Below are positions 55,595 to 64,000 of a stretch of DNA of 64,000 nt, piece by piece. The position numbers and the translations under genes are program-made. The notes below the pieces were generated by a model. It saw only the letters and a list, made by a program, of their open reading frames with translations, ran no database searches and was not told the origin of the DNA. The stretch is taken from positions 1,834,501-1,898,500 of the forward strand of contig NZ_JAUSZA010000001.1 of assembly GCF_030817215.1 (NCBI RefSeq). The letters are read 5' to 3'. Numbering within the stretch: the stretch's first letter is position 1; the number at the start of each line of letters is the position of its first letter. The stretch comes from Paenibacillus sp. V4I3. Its GTDB lineage: Bacteria > Bacillota > Bacilli > Paenibacillales > NBRC-103111.

Positions 55595-56029
55595 ATGAAC
55601 AACCTTACGAAATTTAAAATAGTTAAGCCCGTTAATGAAGTATTTGACGCTTTTATAGACCCTGAGAAAATGTCTAATTATTGGTTTTCTTCAGGTTCTG
55701 GAAGATTGGAGCAAGGCAAGACGATTACTTGGAGATATGATGAATACAATGCACAAGTGGATATAAAAGTATTGGAAATAGAAGCAAATAAGAAAATCGT
55801 CTTCCAGTGGGGTGCAACGGATGATGGACATGTTGTAACGATTACGCTGAAAGAGTTCGATCATTCGAGCACCGTTATTGAAGTTAACGAAGAAGGTTTT
55901 AATGAAAATGATGAGGACCTAATCAGTCAATTGATAGATAATAAAGAAGGTTGGGTTTACATGTTGACCTGTTTAAAGGGGTATTTGGAATTTGGTGTTA
56001 ATCGATTAAGAGCAGCAATTGTTAGGTGA
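55595..56029 (+). CDS. SRPBCC/AHSA1-domain protein 2
   Basis: A 144-residue AHSA1-like protein: LTKFKIVKPVNEVFDAFIDP, EKMSNYWFSSGSGRLEQGKT, and GWVYMLTCLKGYLEFG at the end. It is related in fold to the preceding gene but not closely similar, so it is not a recent duplicate. A GAGAG box precedes the ATG. Last gene of the ArsR/SRPBCC operon, followed by a strong terminator. Confidence 0.88.
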   Translation: MNNLTKFKIVKPVNEVFDAFIDPEKMSNYWFSSGSGRLEQGKTITWRYDEYNAQVDIKVLEIEANKKIVFQWGATDDGHVVTITLKEFDHSSTVIEVNEEGFNENDEDLISQLIDNKEGWVYMLTCLKGYLEFGVNRLRAAIVR

Positions 56030-56052
56030 GTAGATTTTATATGTTATGGGTT

Positions 56053-56082
56053 AGGGGTAAGCGAAGCTTACCCCTTATTTAT
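56053..56082 (+). terminator. Terminator of the ArsR/SRPBCC operon
   Basis: Perfect 10-bp stem AGGGGTAAGC/GCTTACCCCT with a GAA loop, followed by TATTTAT. Confidence 0.85.
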
Positions 56083-56108
56083 ACTGTATAGACGTGAGGG
56101 AAAGTCTA

Positions 56109-56135
56109 CCGAGAAGTCGATTTCCGGCTTCTCGG
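56109..56135. other. Hairpin between convergent genes
   Basis: CCGAGAAG and CTTCTCGG form an 8-bp stem with an 11-base loop. No good U-tract is seen on either strand, but its position suits transcription ending of the minus-strand regulator gene. Confidence 0.45.
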
Positions 56136-56194
56136 ACTCAGTTGGCGAAATGACTTCGGACAGCCCCTAATTCATGCGTCTACACAAGTCGCCC

Positions 56195-57100
56195 CTACCT
56201 GCGGTAGGTGCGAAACAGAATGTCACGGTTGTAGTTGCCAAATCCCTCACCGTACAAGGTCAAACCGCCGACATGTGCCGCATGGTTCGGCACTTCGAGC
56301 CGCAGTGTCCACTCGTTGCGGGACATGGGGATATCTTTGATCGAGACAGCCGATAGCCGCTGTCCGTCAAGGAAAGTTCCCTGCTCTGTGACCCGGATGA
56401 TCTTTAACCAACCATATTGGTTGATCGTGTCCGGCCACCAGGCAGGGGTGAGTTGGCCGCGGCCTTGTCCCGAATCACCGGGACTCGTCCAATAGCCGAG
56501 CAGCGTATCATTGACGTAAAAATGAATGTCGGACGGCCAATTCGCTTTAATTCCTGGTGCTTCGGAGCTAATTTCAAGCGAAATCTCGATTTCCTCTAGT
56601 ATCTGACCGGGCAGCACATAGTTCGGAATGCGATATTCCACGAAGCCGCTGCCGAACCAAAGAATCTTGGCATGCATCCGCTCCGGCTCGAAGAAGAAAC
56701 GCGGATCATCGTACTGACCAATCACATGATCAGCCGTAGCCAAACCGCAGGTTGGATGCACTTCGAAGCGTGTGTAGTGACCAACCGGAATCGCAACTTC
56801 ATCGAAAACTCGCTGCTGCTCTATTGGCCGCGGGAGCCGCATTTCGATGAGGGAGATGGCTAACTTGCACATTTTGTGCGTGCCGCCTTGCTTGCGAATT
56901 AAAGCGGTCTGAATAAGCCCTCCAGCCTCGAGCTTTTTTACATGCATGGTTACGATGGCGCTGCTTAATCCGAGCATATGAGCTAATTCCTTGACATTCA
57001 TCTCTTGCTCAGCAAGCAGCTCCAGTATCTTAAGCCGCACATCGCTAGCCAGCGCCTCATACAGCGGCAGCCATTTGCGGTCTGTTGTCGTTTGGATCAT
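56195..57100 (-). CDS. ArsR-type regulator with C-terminal beta-rich domain
   Basis: A 301-residue protein. Residues 1-85 are an ArsR-like winged helix (LYEALASDVRLKILELLAEQ, MNVKELAHMLGLSSAIVTMHVKKLEAGGLI). The following 210 residues are not a usual ArsR extension: they look beta-rich with many Trp, Gly and Pro residues (ILWFGSGFVEYRIPNYVLPG, IHFYVNDTLLGYW, EWTLRLEVPNHAAHVGGLTL), which suggests a jelly-roll or carbohydrate-binding-type fold. It is divergent from the GH51 arabinofuranosidase gene and both genes have the same 20-bp site just before them, so it probably regulates both in response to a sugar. GGAG precedes the ATG. Confidence 0.85.
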   Translation of the reverse strand: MIQTTTDRKWLPLYEALASDVRLKILELLAEQEMNVKELAHMLGLSSAIVTMHVKKLEAGGLIQTALIRKQGGTHKMCKLAISLIEMRLPRPIEQQRVFDEVAIPVGHYTRFEVHPTCGLATADHVIGQYDDPRFFFEPERMHAKILWFGSGFVEYRIPNYVLPGQILEEIEISLEISSEAPGIKANWPSDIHFYVNDTLLGYWTSPGDSGQGRGQLTPAWWPDTINQYGWLKIIRVTEQGTFLDGQRLSAVSIKDIPMSRNEWTLRLEVPNHAAHVGGLTLYGEGFGNYNRDILFRTYRR

Positions 57101-57124
57101 CGGACAATCTCCTCATAGGTAGAC

Positions 57125-57144
57125 TAATTAATGAAAATATGAAT
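57125..57144 (+). promoter_or_regulatory. 20-bp operator candidate, regulator-side copy
   Basis: TAATTAATGAAAATATGAAT; its inverted counterpart at 57227-57246 differs by one base. It lies 24 bases upstream of the regulator's ATG. Confidence 0.7.
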
Positions 57145-57226
57145 TCAACAGAAAGCAGAAGAAAAGCTTGAAATCATCCGCTGTTTATTGTTTAATATAG
57201 TCATAACATAATGAATGTATTAATCG

Positions 57227-58776
<1,550 letters not shown>

Positions 58777-58808
58777 AGAGACGAGTAGACGGCATTACTA
58801 CTTAAATA

Positions 58809-58846
58809 AGACATGGCCTGGGACATGCCCCGGTCATGTCTTTTAA
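58809..58846 (+). terminator. Terminator of the arabinofuranosidase gene
   Basis: AGACATG-CC-GGG pairs with CCC-GG-CATGTCT with small bulges, followed by TTTTAATTTA. Confidence 0.75.
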
Positions 58847-58964
58847 TTTATCCAGCCCGCATAACTGTTATGTTTTTGCCGCTCTATTTTCCAGCTCCTT
58901 TATTTTACAATCTATGCTCTGGTATGATGAGAGAAATACAATAGATTGAAGGAGTTTCGTACGT

Positions 58965-59279
58965 ATGAAATTAAAGCTGTTTGGAATAGTTATTCTGGCT
59001 CTCGGCTTATCCGCTTGTGGAAATAAACAAAATGAAACGCAGCCGGCGGCGGTTAAAGTGGACGTTCCTAAGATTTATCAGAATTTCTGCATCTCGTGTC
59101 ATGGTAATCAATTACAAGGTGGACAAGGCCCTAATATCCAGAAAGTGGGAGAACGTTTAGATGAAGCGGAGATCATAAAGCGTATTCAAAAGGGAGGTGG
59201 CGGGATGCCGCCGTTCCAAGTGGCACTGAAAGAGGAAGAACTGAAGGCATTGGCGTCGTGGCTGGCAGGGCTTAAATAA
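58965..59279 (+). CDS. Lipoprotein cytochrome c (class I)
   Basis: A 104-residue membrane-anchored cytochrome c. The signal peptide ends in lipobox LSAC (Cys18). The heme is bound at CISCH (Cys42, Cys45, His46), with the likely axial Met81 in GGMPPF. It resembles the small c-type cytochromes (c-551 class) of Bacillales that carry electrons to terminal oxidases, so it could donate to the caa3 oxidase encoded 32 kb away. GAAGGAG precedes the ATG. Monocistronic. Confidence 0.93.
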   Translation: MKLKLFGIVILALGLSACGNKQNETQPAAVKVDVPKIYQNFCISCHGNQLQGGQGPNIQKVGERLDEAEIIKRIQKGGGGMPPFQVALKEEELKALASWLAGLK

Positions 59280-59376
59280 TGGGTGTTTATGGTAAAACTA
59301 AGCTTCCTTTAAGGTTAGCTACATAATTTCTTCACAATTGGAGTTTATAATAGGGGCAAGAGGAGAGTGATGCAAT

Positions 59377-61395
59377 ATGCACTTGAATTTGAAGCCCCGG
59401 AACCATCTTCCTAAGAAGATGAGACCAAACCGTCTGGGAGCGACGATTTCGCTTTTATTATTTATGATAGGCTTACCTATACTTTCTGTAGCCGGAATGG
59501 AACTTCTTGAACGCGGTACTTTGCATGAAACGGCCCAATGGATAGCATCTAACCGATCACTTTTTCTATTAAATGTAGGACTATCCTTCTGTTTATTAAC
59601 TTTCATATATGCTGTTGTAGGATCATTAGCTATATCCGGATCCATCTCAACTTTATTGCTTGGCCTTATGGCACTGATCTCTTATATGAAGGTGAAAATG
59701 ATCGGGGAGCCCTTCTTCCCGTGGGATATTTTGCTGAACAAAGAAAGTATGGATATAGCTTCGCTCGTAACAGGGAAAGCCGCACTTCTCCGAATCGGAG
59801 CTGTGGTCATCGCGGTCATCCTTGTATTTTTATTAAAATGGGTACTCCCGCGGGTATCTTTTTCTATCGTCAGTCGAATTGGTTTAGGGCTGTTTTCGCT
59901 CTATGCCTTGTATGCATTTGCAATTAAAACACCGTTAGCTGGCAAAATTCTTGACCATATAGGTGTAAATGAAATTGTATGGAATCAGAAAGAGAACTAT
60001 GCGAATAATGGACTAGCGCTAGCTTTCACCCTCAATGTCAAAAATTCGATCGTTCAAAAGCCAGAAACGTATAGTGATCAGAGTATTGCAACTGTTGCAG
60101 CTAATCTCCAAGAGGTAGGCATGCAAAAGGCAGGACTGAAAAAGTCCGTAGATGCTGATTCTCTAAAAGGGAAGAAACCGAACGTAATTTTTATTATGAG
60201 TGAAGCGTTCTGGGATCCAACTTTGCTAACAAATGTGACGTTCAGTGAAGATCCGGTACCCACTATCCACCGCTTGCAGAAGGAGACGACATCCGGATAC
60301 TTGTTATCCCCCCAATTCGGCGGCGGTACCAGCAATGTGGAATTCGAAGTGTTGACGGGGAACTCGATGAGCTTCCTGCCAGGAGGGTCCATTCCGTATC
60401 AACAATATATAACGAAACCTGTACCGAGCTTAGCGAGTTATTTTGCCGATCAGGGCTACAAAAGTATGGGAATTCACTCCTATGAAGGCTGGTTCTGGAA
60501 CCGTAATTCGGTGTATAAGGAGTTAGGTTTCGAAAGCTTTAAGAGCAGTGAACATTTCGTGAATCCGGAAATGAAGGGTTATTTTATCTCGGACGCCGAA
60601 GTATCCAGAAGCATTATAGATGAAGTCGATAAAACCGAAGATCCAATGTTTATGTACACGGTAACCATGCAAAATCATGGACCTTATGATGAACCACGGT
60701 ATGGAGAAAATCAGTTCAAAGCGCAAGGTGACTTGACGCCTGAAGCGAAAACGATTCTTGAGACCTACGCGCAGGGCGCGCACGATGCGGATCAAAGCTT
60801 GCAAATGCTGATCGATCACTTCCAAGAATCGGATGAACCCACGATGATCGTATTCTACGGGGACCATTTGCCGATGTTGGGATTAGATTATCAAGTATAC
60901 AAAGAAGCAGGTTTCATCCAAACCAGCAACGCGAATGATTGGTCGCTGGAAGAAGTGAAGAAAATGCACAGCATCCCGCTTGTTACTTGGTCGAATTTCG
61001 ATATGCCGAAGCAGGATATCCCACTGCTTAGTGATTCCTTCCTTGGTGCCCACGTGCTTGATATGCTGCATATGGAGAAACCAGCTAATTTCAAGTTGAA
61101 TGCCGAATTGGCGGCGCAAGTGCCAGGACTACTGAGTAATCTTGTTGTTGATGCGAACCAAGAACTTCATGCTGAAGTCCCCGAATCCGCGCAAGCACTC
61201 CGTGATGACTACAGGAATGTGCAGTACGATTTACTTTTCGGCAAACAGTACTTAGCTGAACATATTGATCATGACTATTTGACTAAAACCATTCAGGACA
61301 GCTTTAACGCTGAATTTGATGAAGGAAATGTACCGCCGCAAACGCAGGGAGTGAGCAGCAATACGCCCACTTCGAAGCCGGTGAGCGCGCAGTAA
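59377..61395 (+). CDS. LTA synthase-family sulfatase-domain membrane protein
   Basis: A 672-residue protein with five N-terminal membrane helices (about 22-42, 62-85, 88-108, 137-158, 165-185) and an extracellular alkaline-phosphatase/sulfatase domain. Metal and nucleophile sites: Glu276 in IMSEAFWD, Thr318 in GGGTSNVEFE, and Asp496-His497 in FYGDHLP. This is the layout of LtaS-type phosphoglycerol transferases, which build lipoteichoic acid from phosphatidylglycerol. The TSNVEFE nucleophile loop and the SEAFWD start are those of a broader paralogous group in Bacillales, so synthase, primase or another phosphotransferase role is not decided. The Ser/Thr/Pro-rich C-terminal tail is probably disordered. 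Confidence 0.9.
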   Translation: MHLNLKPRNHLPKKMRPNRLGATISLLLFMIGLPILSVAGMELLERGTLHETAQWIASNRSLFLLNVGLSFCLLTFIYAVVGSLAISGSISTLLLGLMALISYMKVKMIGEPFFPWDILLNKESMDIASLVTGKAALLRIGAVVIAVILVFLLKWVLPRVSFSIVSRIGLGLFSLYALYAFAIKTPLAGKILDHIGVNEIVWNQKENYANNGLALAFTLNVKNSIVQKPETYSDQSIATVAANLQEVGMQKAGLKKSVDADSLKGKKPNVIFIMSEAFWDPTLLTNVTFSEDPVPTIHRLQKETTSGYLLSPQFGGGTSNVEFEVLTGNSMSFLPGGSIPYQQYITKPVPSLASYFADQGYKSMGIHSYEGWFWNRNSVYKELGFESFKSSEHFVNPEMKGYFISDAEVSRSIIDEVDKTEDPMFMYTVTMQNHGPYDEPRYGENQFKAQGDLTPEAKTILETYAQGAHDADQSLQMLIDHFQESDEPTMIVFYGDHLPMLGLDYQVYKEAGFIQTSNANDWSLEEVKKMHSIPLVTWSNFDMPKQDIPLLSDSFLGAHVLDMLHMEKPANFKLNAELAAQVPGLLSNLVVDANQELHAEVPESAQALRDDYRNVQYDLLFGKQYLAEHIDHDYLTKTIQDSFNAEFDEGNVPPQTQGVSSNTPTSKPVSAQ

Positions 61396-61396
61396 G

Positions 61397-61443
61397 AGAA
61401 GTCCCTATTTTGTTGCTCTGAGCGACGAGATGGGGACTTTTTC
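61397..61443 (+). terminator. Terminator after the LTA synthase-family gene
   Basis: AAGTCCC pairs with GGGACTT, with an inner GCTC/GAGC stem, followed by TTTTTCATTTTT. Confidence 0.75.
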
Positions 61444-61585
61444 ATTTTTGGTGGAGGCGTTATCACCACCTAAAAATAATCATTGCCATGGTTAGGGTAA
61501 TTTTGGTAATATAGACTTCCGTCTCTACGCGGCGGCTGCAAAAAAAGCTAGTTGATAAGGATCAAAACAGCTCAGGAGGTGTTTT

Positions 61586-62362
61586 ATGCTTTTCGCGGTT
61601 TTGGCGCGCAAGGCGTATGCGAGGAATTTGCAGTATCGCGGTTCGCATCTGCTGCACAATGCAGTGAGTGCGGTGTTTGGCTTCATTTATGCTAGCATTT
61701 GGACCGGTTTGGGGAGCGACTCGTCACTCGGCGAATACGGTGCGAAAGGGATTGTAGGTTATATTGCTTTTAACCAAGCGATCCTTTGGATTACGCAGTT
61801 CACGACGAATGGACTCGGACTCGAGCAATCGGTGCGAACTGGTCAAATCGCGGTCGATCTCATGCGGCCGGTACACTTATTCTATCAGGCGATGAGCCGG
61901 GAATGGGGTCAGGTATATTATCAGTTTCTTTATAAATTTATCCCGATTTATGCCCTCTACTACTTCATTTTCTCCTTACAGCTTCCACATCATGCTTCGG
62001 TTTATGGCTGGACAGCGATTGCGCTCGTTTTGGCGGCATATATCTCCATTTGCACAAATTATTTGATAGGTGTAGCAGCCTTGTGGACCACGGAATCTCG
62101 TTGGTTTTACTGGGTTAATTATTCCTTCAGTACACTGCTCTCTGGTTTTTTCATTCCTTTAGAATGGTTGCCGGGTTGGCTCCGCACGATTAGCTTTTAC
62201 ACACCATATCCCTATCTACTCTATTATCCCACTCGTATCTATATGCAGCTTGAACAAGGAACTGTTGTGCTCGGAGCTCTCCTATGGGGCATCGGGTTTA
62301 CTTGTGTCTGTCTGGCGGTTACACAGGGGGTACGCAGAAAGCTGGAGGTGCAAGGCGGATGA
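61586..62362 (+). CDS. ABC-2-type permease 1 (ABC2_membrane_6)
   Basis: A 258-residue membrane protein with six hydrophobic segments, beginning with the basic stretch ARKAYARNLQYRG. The family pattern of uncharacterised ABC-2 exporters is seen in FASIWTGLG-like YASIWTGLG, VDLMRPVHLFYQAM and SGFFIPLEWLPGWLR. With the next gene and the ATPase it forms a half-pair exporter; drugs or polysaccharide precursors are known substrates of relatives. AGGAGGTG precedes the ATG. The stop overlaps the next start (ATGA). Confidence 0.9.
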   Translation: MLFAVLARKAYARNLQYRGSHLLHNAVSAVFGFIYASIWTGLGSDSSLGEYGAKGIVGYIAFNQAILWITQFTTNGLGLEQSVRTGQIAVDLMRPVHLFYQAMSREWGQVYYQFLYKFIPIYALYYFIFSLQLPHHASVYGWTAIALVLAAYISICTNYLIGVAALWTTESRWFYWVNYSFSTLLSGFFIPLEWLPGWLRTISFYTPYPYLLYYPTRIYMQLEQGTVVLGALLWGIGFTCVCLAVTQGVRRKLEVQGG

Positions 62363-63150
62363 TGTCAGTGAGGCTCTATATACTGCTGATCAAGGCGAGC
62401 TTGCGAAGCCGAATGCAGTATAAGTTTAATTTCTTTTTTTCGACCGTGATGGCTTCCTTTGTACATATCTCAGAATTTCTGATGGTGGCGTTGGTGATGA
62501 TGCGTTTTGGCAATATCAAAGGATGGACACTGTATGAGGTGTGCTATCTGTACGGGGTTATGATGATATCCAAAGCGATTTATCGCACGCTGGCTTCCGA
62601 TGTGCATCATCTAGAGAAATATCTCGTTTCTGGTGATCTGGATGCGCTTCTCACACGGCCTGTCCCCGTGCTGCTGGCGCTGATGACACAAAACGCTCGT
62701 CTCTTATTTGCCGAAGTAGGGCAAGGAATCATCTTACTTTTTATTGCTATGAAAGCCTTAATGGCTAATGGACAAATCGGATGGTTAGCCGTTCCTTTAA
62801 CGATGTTAATTATTCTAACGGGTGCCATTATTTTATTCGCCATCGGTCTAGCGACAGCAGCAGCAGGCTTCTGGCTGACCCGGATCGAATCCCTGCAAAA
62901 TATGACCGAAGACGCTTCTCAAACCGCGGCACGCTATCCGCTTTCCTTGTATCCAAAGTGGCTTCAGGGTGCGCTATTGGTGCTCGTTCCGGTAGGCTTC
63001 GTGAATTACATTCCTACTCTATATTTGCTGAGACATCAAGGAGGCATAGGGATGCTGCTAGGGACCATTGCTGTTTCATTCGCTGCGCTCTGGCTGGCTA
63101 TGCGCTTCTGGAAGCTAGGATTATCTCGATATCAAAGTACAGGAAGTTAA
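62359..63150 (+). CDS. ABC-2-type permease 2
   Basis: A 263-residue membrane protein of the same family as the preceding gene, with six hydrophobic segments, and SLRSRMQYKFNFFFSTVMAS near the start. LVSGDLDALLTRPVPVLLAL matches the DLMRP segment of permease 1. The ATG at 62359 follows GGAGGTG inside the upstream gene and gives an ATGA overlap; a longer frame from 62284 is not needed. It should form a heterodimer with permease 1. Confidence 0.9.
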   Translation: MMSVRLYILLIKASLRSRMQYKFNFFFSTVMASFVHISEFLMVALVMMRFGNIKGWTLYEVCYLYGVMMISKAIYRTLASDVHHLEKYLVSGDLDALLTRPVPVLLALMTQNARLLFAEVGQGIILLFIAMKALMANGQIGWLAVPLTMLIILTGAIILFAIGLATAAAGFWLTRIESLQNMTEDASQTAARYPLSLYPKWLQGALLVLVPVGFVNYIPTLYLLRHQGGIGMLLGTIAVSFAALWLAMRFWKLGLSRYQSTGS

Positions 63151-63185
63151 CCAACAGCTTCATACAAGGAGGGACCACAAGAAAC

Positions 63186-64000
63186 ATGATAACCGTAACG
63201 AATTTGCGCAAAACCTTTCAAACTCCGCTAGTCAAAGAAGGCAGGTTCTCTGGCATTCGAACTTTGTTCTCACGAGCCTATAAAGAGAAGGAAGCGGTAC
63301 GCGATGTAAGCTTCGAGATTGAATCTGGCGAGTTCGTCGGGTATATTGGACCTAATGGAGCGGGAAAGTCGACAACGATCAAAATGCTCACCGGCATTCT
63401 TCACCCAACCTCCGGCGAGGTGCTGATTCACGGCTATAGTCCTCAGAAGCATCGAAGACGAGTCGTAAGGCAGCTTGGCGTTGTATTCGGTCAGCGCAGT
63501 CAGCTGTGGTGGGATCTGCCGGTGAAGGATTCCTATGAAATTCTAACGGCGATGTATCGGGTGGAGGAAACCACCGCCCGCCGCAGATTAGGTGAATTGA
63601 CAGAGCTTCTTGAACTGAAGGAGCTGATGGACACGCCTGTCCGGAAGCTGTCTCTTGGGCAGCGGATGCGGGCCGATTTGGCGGCTTCGATGCTGCATGA
63701 TCCGGATATTTTGTTTCTGGATGAGCCTACCATCGGGTTGGATGTTGTCGCCAAGCGGAACATTCGCGGCTTTCTTCAGACATTAAATCGGGATTTCGGT
63801 AAGACGATTCTGCTTACTACGCATGATATGGATGATATCGAGCAATTGTGTAAACGAGTCATCGTGATTAATCATGGGCAAATTGGCTATGACGGGTCGA
63901 TCGATGAGCTGCGGGATCGCATTGGCTTACCAACGATGATGAAGGTCACTTATCGAGGTGAAATCCAAGTTCCTGCTAGCTGGGAGCTTCCGTTTCGCGT
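63186..64000 (+). CDS. ABC transporter ATPase, 3'-truncated by window edge
   Basis: An open frame of at least 271 codons reaching the right edge. It has a complete nucleotide-binding domain: Walker A GPNGAGKST, Q-loop VVFGQRSQLWWDLP, signature LSLGQRMRADLA, Walker B ILFLDEPTIGLD and switch His in LLTTHDMDD. The QRSQLWWDLP loop is characteristic of the ATPases that go with ABC2_membrane_6 permease pairs. AAGGAGGGA precedes the ATG, 36 bases after the second permease. It powers the exporter; the C-terminal residues lie beyond the window. Confidence 0.95.
   Translation, partial: MITVTNLRKTFQTPLVKEGRFSGIRTLFSRAYKEKEAVRDVSFEIESGEFVGYIGPNGAGKSTTIKMLTGILHPTSGEVLIHGYSPQKHRRRVVRQLGVVFGQRSQLWWDLPVKDSYEILTAMYRVEETTARRRLGELTELLELKELMDTPVRKLSLGQRMRADLAASMLHDPDILFLDEPTIGLDVVAKRNIRGFLQTLNRDFGKTILLTTHDMDDIEQLCKRVIVINHGQIGYDGSIDELRDRIGLPTMMKVTYRGEIQVPASWELPFR

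Overview
The window looks like a chromosomal segment of a Paenibacillus-type Firmicute. The evidence is strong AGGAGG ribosome-binding sites with frequent TTG starts, a caa3 oxidase cluster in Bacillales order (ctaCDEFG-yozB), a YhcN/YlaJ spore lipoprotein, CvfC, an LTA-synthase-like sulfatase, a giant modular secreted glycosidase with an S-layer-homology relic next to it, and many glycan-degrading enzymes. No rRNA, tRNA, CRISPR array, prophage or intact insertion sequence was seen.

Layout. 1-11.4 kb: one plus-strand catabolic operon (PfkB kinase cut by the window edge, GH4, GH125 alpha-mannosidase, GH2 beta-galactosidase, aldo/keto reductase, sugar-phosphate isomerase, GH38 alpha-mannosidase). 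The enzymes appear cytoplasmic and suit stepwise trimming of imported mannose/galactose-containing glycans; the GH38 gene is broken by a one-base frameshift in a G6 run. 11.4-22.2 kb: housekeeping and unknown genes (luciferase-like oxidoreductase, IF-3 paralogue, C39-like peptidase, an unknown gene coupled to an M48 protease, CvfC, guanylate-kinase-like protein, DEAD-box helicase with a long RGG tail, sporulation lipoprotein). 22.3-27.7 kb: cytochrome caa3 oxidase operon behind a near-consensus promoter.

27.7-38.1 kb: a 3,225-residue secreted protein carrying two catalytic domains (GH30-like and GH43-like) among many binding and Ig-like modules, preceded by a cre-like site and followed by an out-of-frame relic of an SLH anchor. 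38.1-40.7 kb: a five-PAS histidine kinase. 40.8-46.8 kb: LysR regulator divergent from a complete 3-hydroxybutyrate route (GntP-type permease, dehydrogenase, ScoAB, thiolase) giving two acetyl-CoA. 46.8-49.3 kb: a convergent IclR-SDR-FAH operon. 49.4-49.6 kb: a possible structured small RNA ending in a terminator.

49.7-54.5 kb: AIM24-like protein, MFS and MATE exporters, a small membrane protein and an AraC regulator. 54.6-56.1 kb: an ArsR/SRPBCC operon whose first gene appears leaderless and whose first intergenic region is four 36-bp palindromic repeats with compensatory changes. 56.2-58.8 kb: an ArsR-like regulator with an unusual C-terminal domain, divergent from a GH51 arabinofuranosidase, with near-identical inverted 20-bp sites in front of both genes. 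58.9-64 kb: a lipoprotein cytochrome c, an LTA-synthase-family protein, and an ABC exporter (two permeases and an ATPase cut by the right edge).

All functional statements rest on reading protein motifs by eye; no database search was run.
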